Source of the DNA: Dyadobacter luteus
GTDB taxonomy: Bacteria > Bacteroidota > Bacteroidia > Cytophagales > Spirosomataceae
Direction: 5' to 3'
Assembly: GCF_003383615.1 (NCBI RefSeq)
Contig: NZ_QNUL01000008.1
Span: 62,001-126,000 of the forward strand
Length of the DNA: 64,000 nucleotides
Part shown: in pieces, positions 59,209-64,000 of the stretch
Numbering within the stretch: the stretch's first letter is position 1
Layout: the number at the start of each line of letters is the position of its first letter
Notes under the pieces: generated by a model
Seen by the model: the letters and a program-made list of their open reading frames with translations, nothing else
Told to the model about the DNA's origin: nothing
Databases searched by the model: none
Position numbers and translations under genes: made by a program

Positions 59209-60438
59209 ATGCAACTGTCTGACCAAAACCAGTACACCATACAAGGCATAGCTCCTGCCCAACTCGTTGAACAATTCGGAAGTCCATTATATGTTTATGA
59301 CGGACAAACCATACGCCGTAAAGCTGCTGCCCTGCAGAAGGCTTTCTCTGGTGTAAATATGAAAATTAAATTTGCATGTAAATCCAATACCAACCTTGCC
59401 GTTCTTCGCCTGATGCGTGAAATCGGTGTGGAGCTGGATGTTGTTTCCCCGGGTGAGCTTGAAATGGGTAAGCTGGCAGGATACCAGGCAAATCAGATTA
59501 CTTTTACCCCAAGCGGTGTCCCTTTTTATGAAGTAAAAGAAGCGGTAGAAGCGGGTGCGATCGTCAATGTCGACAGTTTACCCTTATTGGAATGGTTCGG
59601 ACAAACATTCGGAAATACAAAACCCTGCCTGATCCGTATCAAACCTAATGTTGCGGCTGGGGGACATGCCAAAATTATGACGGCCCATGCTGATTCCAAG
59701 TTTGGCATTTCAGTGCTTCTACTGGATCAGATTCTGGAAATTGTTAAGAAATATGATATCAAAATCATCGGTTTGCATCAGCATACGGGTTCAGATATCA
59801 AAGACGCAGAGCCTTTCCTGAAAGTAGCCGATATACTTTTTGAAACTGCCAAACATTTCCCTGATCTTGAAATCGTGGATTTGGGCGGTGGCTTTAAGGT
59901 TTCCTATATGCCTGGCGATGCCATCACCGATATGGAATTACTCGGAAATAAAATCACTGCACGTTTCAAAAAATTCTGTTCTGAATATGGCCGTGAGTTG
60001 CAATTGTGGTTTGAGCCGGGCAAGTTCCTGGTGAGTGAATCGGGAAATCTGCTTGTGACAACTACCGTTGTGAAAGAAGATCCGGCACGCAACTTCGTGC
60101 ATGTGGATTCAGGTTTGAATCACCTGATCCGCCCGATGATGTATGGTTCGTACCATCACATCCTGAATACTTCCAATCCAACCGGTGAAGAGAAACCTTA
60201 TAACGTGGTAGGATATATTTGTGAGACAGATACGTTCGCCTCAGATCGTCACCTACCGGAAGTAAGACAGGGCGATATTCTTGCGTTTCTTAATGCAGGA
60301 GCCTACGGTTTTACAATGAGTTCGAATTACAACGCACGTTTCCGGCCAGCAGAAGTATTGGTAGACAACGGCGAAGCCCGTCTTGTTCGTCGCCGGGAGA
60401 CCCTTGAAGATCTTTTACTAACGCAGCAGGGATTATAA
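59209..60438 (+). CDS. lysA: Diaminopimelate decarboxylase LysA
   Basis: A 409-residue PLP enzyme making lysine from meso-DAP. The fold-III barrel begins with PLYVYDGQTIRRKA, the PLP-binding lysine is in KFACKSNTN, the glycine loop is LGGGFKVSYMP, and the substrate region GYICETDTFASDR contains the conserved Cys-Glu pair. Length fits bacterial LysA (about 415). Follows pyrF by 30 bp. Confidence 0.95.
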   Translation: MQLSDQNQYTIQGIAPAQLVEQFGSPLYVYDGQTIRRKAAALQKAFSGVNMKIKFACKSNTNLAVLRLMREIGVELDVVSPGELEMGKLAGYQANQITFTPSGVPFYEVKEAVEAGAIVNVDSLPLLEWFGQTFGNTKPCLIRIKPNVAAGGHAKIMTAHADSKFGISVLLLDQILEIVKKYDIKIIGLHQHTGSDIKDAEPFLKVADILFETAKHFPDLEIVDLGGGFKVSYMPGDAITDMELLGNKITARFKKFCSEYGRELQLWFEPGKFLVSESGNLLVTTTVVKEDPARNFVHVDSGLNHLIRPMMYGSYHHILNTSNPTGEEKPYNVVGYICETDTFASDRHLPEVRQGDILAFLNAGAYGFTMSSNYNARFRPAEVLVDNGEARLVRRRETLEDLLLTQQGL

Positions 60439-60442
60439 AAAA

Positions 60443-60506
60443 TTAGCCACGGATACACAGATTATCACAGATAAAAATTAGTGAACATTCGTGCATCCGT
60501 GGCTAA
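60443..60506. repeat. 64-bp inverted-repeat element
   Basis: TTAGCCACGGAT (60443-60454) and ATCCGTGGCTAA (60495-60506) form 12-bp perfect arms around a 40-bp core (ACACAGATTATCACAG). It fits a dispersed intergenic palindromic element seen in many bacteria and lies between convergent lysA and the glycosidase gene. Confidence 0.75.
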
Positions 60507-60519
60507 ATACCTTCAAAAA

Positions 60520-61668
60520 CTACTTCGCAGCCGTCAGACTTTTAATTAAATCTACTTCTGCCTGACGATACGGTGTTCCGTCTTTACGGAAGATATCGTG
60601 GAACCAGAGATCAGGCTCTTTGGTGTACGTTTTCTTCCAGCTGTCCCAAGGATAAATCGTCTGAGATTTACCGTCAACCAATCCCCAGTTAATCGCACCC
60701 ACGTTGTATTTCTTAGCAATAGGAAGGAACCCTTCGAAGAAACTGCCGTTTCCACGTGACATATATTCTGTACAGATCAACGGACGATCGTACTGCTGCA
60801 ATTGCTTGATACGCCTTTCGAAATCTTCAGGCTTGTCGTAGTTATGGAAACTCACCACGTCCGACTCTTCTATACTTGCTGTCTCAATAGGTTTTAAACT
60901 CTGAGGAGTAGCCCAGTCGCCAGCCCAAACCCCAGCCGTAAGTGGCTGCGACGGATTCGCTGCACGAGCCCAGGTAAACGCGTCTTTCATCAATGGCAAT
61001 ACGTAATCCACTTTGTCAGGAAGCTCTACTTTACCATACGAACTCGTATTCGGATTATCCGGCTCATTCCAGATATCCCATGCAAGTACACGGTCATCGT
61101 TAGCAAACTTCGCAACGGTACCATTTACATACCTTGCCAAACGTGGATATTGAGTACTATCTTTCAATGCTTCCAAACCGGGGCTTTGCACCCAACCTGA
61201 ATTGTGAACGCCTGGCTTCGGATCGCGCTGTTTGCCCAGTTTAGGGAATGGATCCCAGCACGAATCGAACAATACCAGCATCGGTTTGATTTTGTGCTTA
61301 TCTGCTATATCCAAAAATACATCCAGTCTTTTGAAGAAACCTGCCGAATCCTGCTCGTACAGCAAGTCGTGCAGATATACACGCATTGTATTCATACCAA
61401 TGCCTGCTGCCCAACCCAACTCTCTGTTAATTGTTGCTGTATCAAAAGAGGCTTCCTGAAACATTTCAAGCTGGTTGATAGCAGTGCTTGGAAGGAAGTC
61501 GGCACCTACAAGCCATCCCTGCTTCCCGTACCATTCTTTGGCCTGCTCCTTTGTCCATATTTCACGACTGCTTGCAGTGGCTTCTTCTTTCTTTTCTTCT
61601 TTTTTCGCACAGTTCTGAAAGGTTAACCCAATCAGTAACGCGCCCATCGTTAGTTTTAATAATTTCAT
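60520..61668 (-). CDS. GH5-like glycoside hydrolase lipoprotein
   Basis: A 382-residue lipoprotein: the signal ends LTFQNC with the lipid cysteine at 20. A TIM-barrel of the GH-A clan follows. The acid/base is E202 in WDIWNEPDNPN and the likely nucleophile E301 in LICTEYMSRGNG; GMNTMRVYLHDLL and FDSCWDPFP are typical of cellulase-like proteins in this phylum. Substrate is unknown but a polysaccharide or glycoside is likely. It begins 77 bp after the 691-residue gene. Confidence 0.88.
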   Translation of the reverse strand: MKLLKLTMGALLIGLTFQNCAKKEEKKEEATASSREIWTKEQAKEWYGKQGWLVGADFLPSTAINQLEMFQEASFDTATINRELGWAAGIGMNTMRVYLHDLLYEQDSAGFFKRLDVFLDIADKHKIKPMLVLFDSCWDPFPKLGKQRDPKPGVHNSGWVQSPGLEALKDSTQYPRLARYVNGTVAKFANDDRVLAWDIWNEPDNPNTSSYGKVELPDKVDYVLPLMKDAFTWARAANPSQPLTAGVWAGDWATPQSLKPIETASIEESDVVSFHNYDKPEDFERRIKQLQQYDRPLICTEYMSRGNGSFFEGFLPIAKKYNVGAINWGLVDGKSQTIYPWDSWKKTYTKEPDLWFHDIFRKDGTPYRQAEVDLIKSLTAAK

Positions 61669-61744
61669 CGATTAAGGTTTAAAATAGTTAGTCTGATATT
61701 TCTCCTCTATAAGACACAGCCGTCTCAATTCTATCCAAAGATTG

Positions 61745-63820
61745 CTATTCGAGCCAAACGATTTGTGTAAAGGCGCCATTCGCTGCCACATCCCAAACTT
61801 CCAGTCTCAGCCATTTTCTGTTCTTCATACTTTTGGTAAAACTGAATGACTTCTGTCCGAAAGCCTGCGTATTGTTCAGGTTGATTACGTCATGAAAAAC
61901 TTCATTTCCATCGCCCGAGATAATTTCTGCACGATTTAAAGGAAAAGTCCAGCTCGCATCCAGATGGATCGTAACATTCCCTGCTTTATCCACTTTTGTA
62001 GTTTCTCCTGATCCTACTCCATTTACTTTGAAAGATGGCAAAAGCACTTCTCCTGTCGAGACAAAGAATTTACCTTTTTCCATCACATCTAAAACCGGCT
62101 GCCATCCATCCTGAAAACGTGGAAGCTCATCCAGTTGCAGATAGTTAACATTCAGGTGACCATAAAGCTCGTAGTTTGGCTCAATACGGAACAGATCTGC
62201 TTCTGCAATCACATGCTTTTTCTGTCCCCAATTGGCCATATCGTCCATCAGATCAAGTACGCGTTTGCCCAATTTGGGTTGAGATAAGTCTGCCGGCATC
62301 GCTTTCCAGGCAGCACCCAGGAATCTGTCCGACTTGTAAAATGTTTCTTCTTTGTACTTGTCAGGATATCCGGTTGAACCTTTCGTACGTGCGTGTGCTG
62401 TCCATGCCAGACCTTTTTCGATTTCAAGCAGTTTGAGCATATCTTCCTTGTTTCCGATCCGGTATAGTTTTCCATATTCCGGATGGTTCTCTACAAACGG
62501 TTGGTCTTTCTCCCTGGACATGAGCCAGTACACCGGCTTAGGGAAAATATTCATCCAGTGTCCTCCAAAAAAATTATTGGGCTCCTCACCGGGCAGCAGA
62601 AGGAAATTCCCACCCGATAGCCGCTCGCATTCACTAAACATAGTTTTCAGTTCAGGCCATCTTTTAGCTTCCGGTCCGCGTGGACTACCCGGCCCGTGAA
62701 ACTCTCCGAGATGAACTATGTTGACTCCCGTATTACGAAATGCTTTTACGAAACCAGGCATTTCCGCCATTGGTTTTCTAGTCAAAACATCATCTGAATG
62801 TTCCTGATGAAAATGGCTCGACATCGTGTAATAACCTGGCAACGGCGCATAGGTATCATTATGCGTAAATGCTTTCACTTTCTCCAACACCTTGCCGTCC
62901 TTTTCTCCGCTCAACAGACAAAAGAAGTTGTACCGCTGCTCTGTACCCGGAGGTGCATTGAACCAGGGAACCCAGCGCCTGTCGCCGAGCAAATCGTGCC
63001 GGATACCAATTCCGAATCCGGTAATAAGTGTGCGGTAATTTTCTCCATACCAAACATGTTCCAGGTTGTAGCAATTGTCGAGAGGATAGAAATACTGGTG
63101 TGGAGCCGGAAATAGCGCCAGGCTACCCTGTTCACCTTCTCCTATAATGGTGCGGTATTTTACGGCCATCATTTCAACCGTATCCGTTTTTACAGCATTT
63201 GTACTCCTGATAAAATTCTCAGTATCCGACCAGAAAATTTTTTTCCATGGTACATCCTTTCCTACCATTGCCGCATCATAAATAACAGCCAGTGAATCTA
63301 CTTTGGTATTCATCACTGCAGCTACATTCATCAGGGGACTTCCATTATACAGCGTGACATGATAGGCTCCGGAAAAAGGCCCCGCCGTAGCACCTGAAAC
63401 TATAATTTCTGTTTGAGCGCCTGATGTGATCACCTTTACACCAGATTTCACTAATTTCACGGGATAACTTGTGTATTTCTGATAGGCTGTTTTATCGAAG
63501 AAGATATTCCATCCATTTTGAGATACGAGATCGCGCTTACCTATTGTGAGAATAACCGCCGGATCCAGCTGTTTTGCAATGGTTTTATATTTCCCCTCCA
63601 TGCCGATCTGTAGTGCCTGAAACAGGGATTCTGCTTCACGGAGATCCAATATGATTCTCCCGGTTTCTGAGTTTCCGGCAGGCCATTCAATATTCAGTGC
63701 ATTTCCTTTTTGTGAAACCTGTACACCCGACTTTTTGTCAAAGCCTTTGGTGTCAACGGGGATTTGCGCCATGCTGTCGTATACCCCGAAGAATAAAACC
63801 AAAAAGATTAGAATTCGCAT
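61745..63820 (-). CDS. Large secreted protein with PHP-like metal motifs
   Basis: A 691-residue exported protein (signal to SMAQ, 19). Residues 20-315 are beta-rich and unassigned. The middle part has a metal-like series: SSHFHQEHSDD (H336, H338, H341, D343), IVHLGEFHGPGSPR (H370, H375), PGEEPNNFFGGHWMN (E412/E413, H421) and TAHARTKG (H476), the order seen in PHP-type phosphoesterases (HxH...H...E...H). The C-terminal 150 residues contain a beta domain. I know no experimentally assigned family. Located upstream of a GH5-like lipoprotein, so it may act in glycan uptake; that link is speculative. Confidence 0.7.
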   Translation of the reverse strand: MRILIFLVLFFGVYDSMAQIPVDTKGFDKKSGVQVSQKGNALNIEWPAGNSETGRIILDLREAESLFQALQIGMEGKYKTIAKQLDPAVILTIGKRDLVSQNGWNIFFDKTAYQKYTSYPVKLVKSGVKVITSGAQTEIIVSGATAGPFSGAYHVTLYNGSPLMNVAAVMNTKVDSLAVIYDAAMVGKDVPWKKIFWSDTENFIRSTNAVKTDTVEMMAVKYRTIIGEGEQGSLALFPAPHQYFYPLDNCYNLEHVWYGENYRTLITGFGIGIRHDLLGDRRWVPWFNAPPGTEQRYNFFCLLSGEKDGKVLEKVKAFTHNDTYAPLPGYYTMSSHFHQEHSDDVLTRKPMAEMPGFVKAFRNTGVNIVHLGEFHGPGSPRGPEAKRWPELKTMFSECERLSGGNFLLLPGEEPNNFFGGHWMNIFPKPVYWLMSREKDQPFVENHPEYGKLYRIGNKEDMLKLLEIEKGLAWTAHARTKGSTGYPDKYKEETFYKSDRFLGAAWKAMPADLSQPKLGKRVLDLMDDMANWGQKKHVIAEADLFRIEPNYELYGHLNVNYLQLDELPRFQDGWQPVLDVMEKGKFFVSTGEVLLPSFKVNGVGSGETTKVDKAGNVTIHLDASWTFPLNRAEIISGDGNEVFHDVINLNNTQAFGQKSFSFTKSMKNRKWLRLEVWDVAANGAFTQIVWLE

Positions 63821-63896
63821 AGATGGTGTGGTTGTGGTTCGCCCCCATGCGGCTCACCAGATAAAACATTTTACCTGAGTTTTGTAGCAGAATGTA

Positions 63897-64000
63897 CTAT
63901 TGCCCAAAGGCCTGCTTGTAAAAAGCAAGTCCTTCACTTGCGAGTTCGTCGGCACTGTTAGCTAGTGGTCGCCATATACATGCTGCTCTTGCGAGTTCTT
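63897..64000 (-). CDS. 3' end of a gene truncated by the window edge
   Basis: A minus-strand frame is open from the right edge to a TAG at 63897-63899, giving 33 visible residues ending ADELASEGLAFYKQAFGQ. It is co-directional with the 691-residue gene, 76 bp upstream of it. The two other minus-strand frames close within 50 bases of the edge. Too short to identify, but the codons look coding and the tail is helical. Confidence 0.55.
   Translation of the reverse strand, partial: ELARAACIWRPLANSADELASEGLAFYKQAFGQ

Noticed and set aside
1-64000. tRNA, rRNA, CRISPR array, transposase or prophage genes
   Set aside because: None was recognised: no CCA-ended cloverleaf, no regular spaced repeat series, and no integrase or transposase motif in any frame I read.

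Overview
The window looks like a chromosome segment of a Bacteroidota, most likely a Cytophagales (Dyadobacter/Spirosoma-like) bacterium. Evidence from the sequence: a secreted protein with a type IX secretion (T9SS) C-terminal sorting domain, several promoters of the Bacteroidota type (-7 element TAnnTTTG, sometimes with TTTG about 18 nt upstream), weak ribosome binding sites, an M56/BlaI pair whose sensor carries a carboxypeptidase-regulatory-like domain, and many secreted proteins and lipoproteins. The genus assignment is an inference. I see no phage, integrase, transposase, CRISPR array, rRNA or tRNA; this is mostly ordinary core genome with some accessory islands.

Layout. 1-8 kb: a minus-strand envelope block read galE, rfbB, rfbA, an O-methyltransferase, a LysM lytic transglycosylase, a DUF3109 protein and an alkyltransferase-like protein. 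8-12 kb: transglutaminase-like protein, phosphopantetheinyl transferase, WD40 protein, DivIVA-domain protein, folB. 12-16 kb (minus): PASTA membrane protein, T9SS cargo, rhodanese, riboflavin synthase. 16-20 kb (plus): bifunctional hisB, a 37-residue membrane protein with its own promoter and terminator, a small secreted protein, beta-carbonic anhydrase and a SulP transporter. 20-27 kb (minus): ECF sigma factor with a membrane regulator and a Spy-like protein, split transketolase, peroxiredoxin, M23 peptidase, FAH-family enzyme. 27-33 kb: NlpC/P60 lipoprotein, a two-gene membrane/His-rich (possibly copper) module, HAD phosphatase, a degenerate sigma-like protein with an anti-sigma-like partner. 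32-36 kb (minus): metallo-beta-lactamase-fold protein, and an M56 sensor protease with a BlaI repressor whose 40-bp operator abuts the start codon. 36-48 kb: ispF, amidohydrolase, TPR proteins, two M16 peptidases, a glycosidase-like lipoprotein, a purple-acid-phosphatase-like protein, glycosyltransferase 9. 48-54 kb: SDR-type epimerase, outer-membrane beta-barrel, HTH plus membrane protein pair, metG, small Hsp20, SelW-like protein. 54-57 kb: unknown 140-residue protein, seven-helix membrane protein, NarL-type histidine kinase and response regulator. 57-64 kb: DJ-1-like protein, rfbC, pyrF, lysA, a GH5-like lipoprotein, a 691-residue secreted protein with PHP-like metal motifs, and the end of one further gene cut by the window edge.

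The genes fit together as envelope building (dTDP-sugars, peptidoglycan remodelling, LPS-type glycosyltransfer), vitamin and amino-acid synthesis (riboflavin, folate, histidine, lysine, pyrimidine, isoprenoid) and several envelope-stress or signal circuits (ECF/Spy, BlaI/M56, HTH/membrane, HK/RR). The strongest candidates for something undescribed are the two-gene module at 27870-30709 (a duplicated D-x2-WH-x3-G-x-D-x3/4-SPPH membrane motif followed by a secreted protein with duplicated HxHP motifs and a predicted N-terminal histidine), the sigma-like/anti-sigma-like pair at 31632-32578, the PHP-like secreted protein, and the 37-residue membrane protein.
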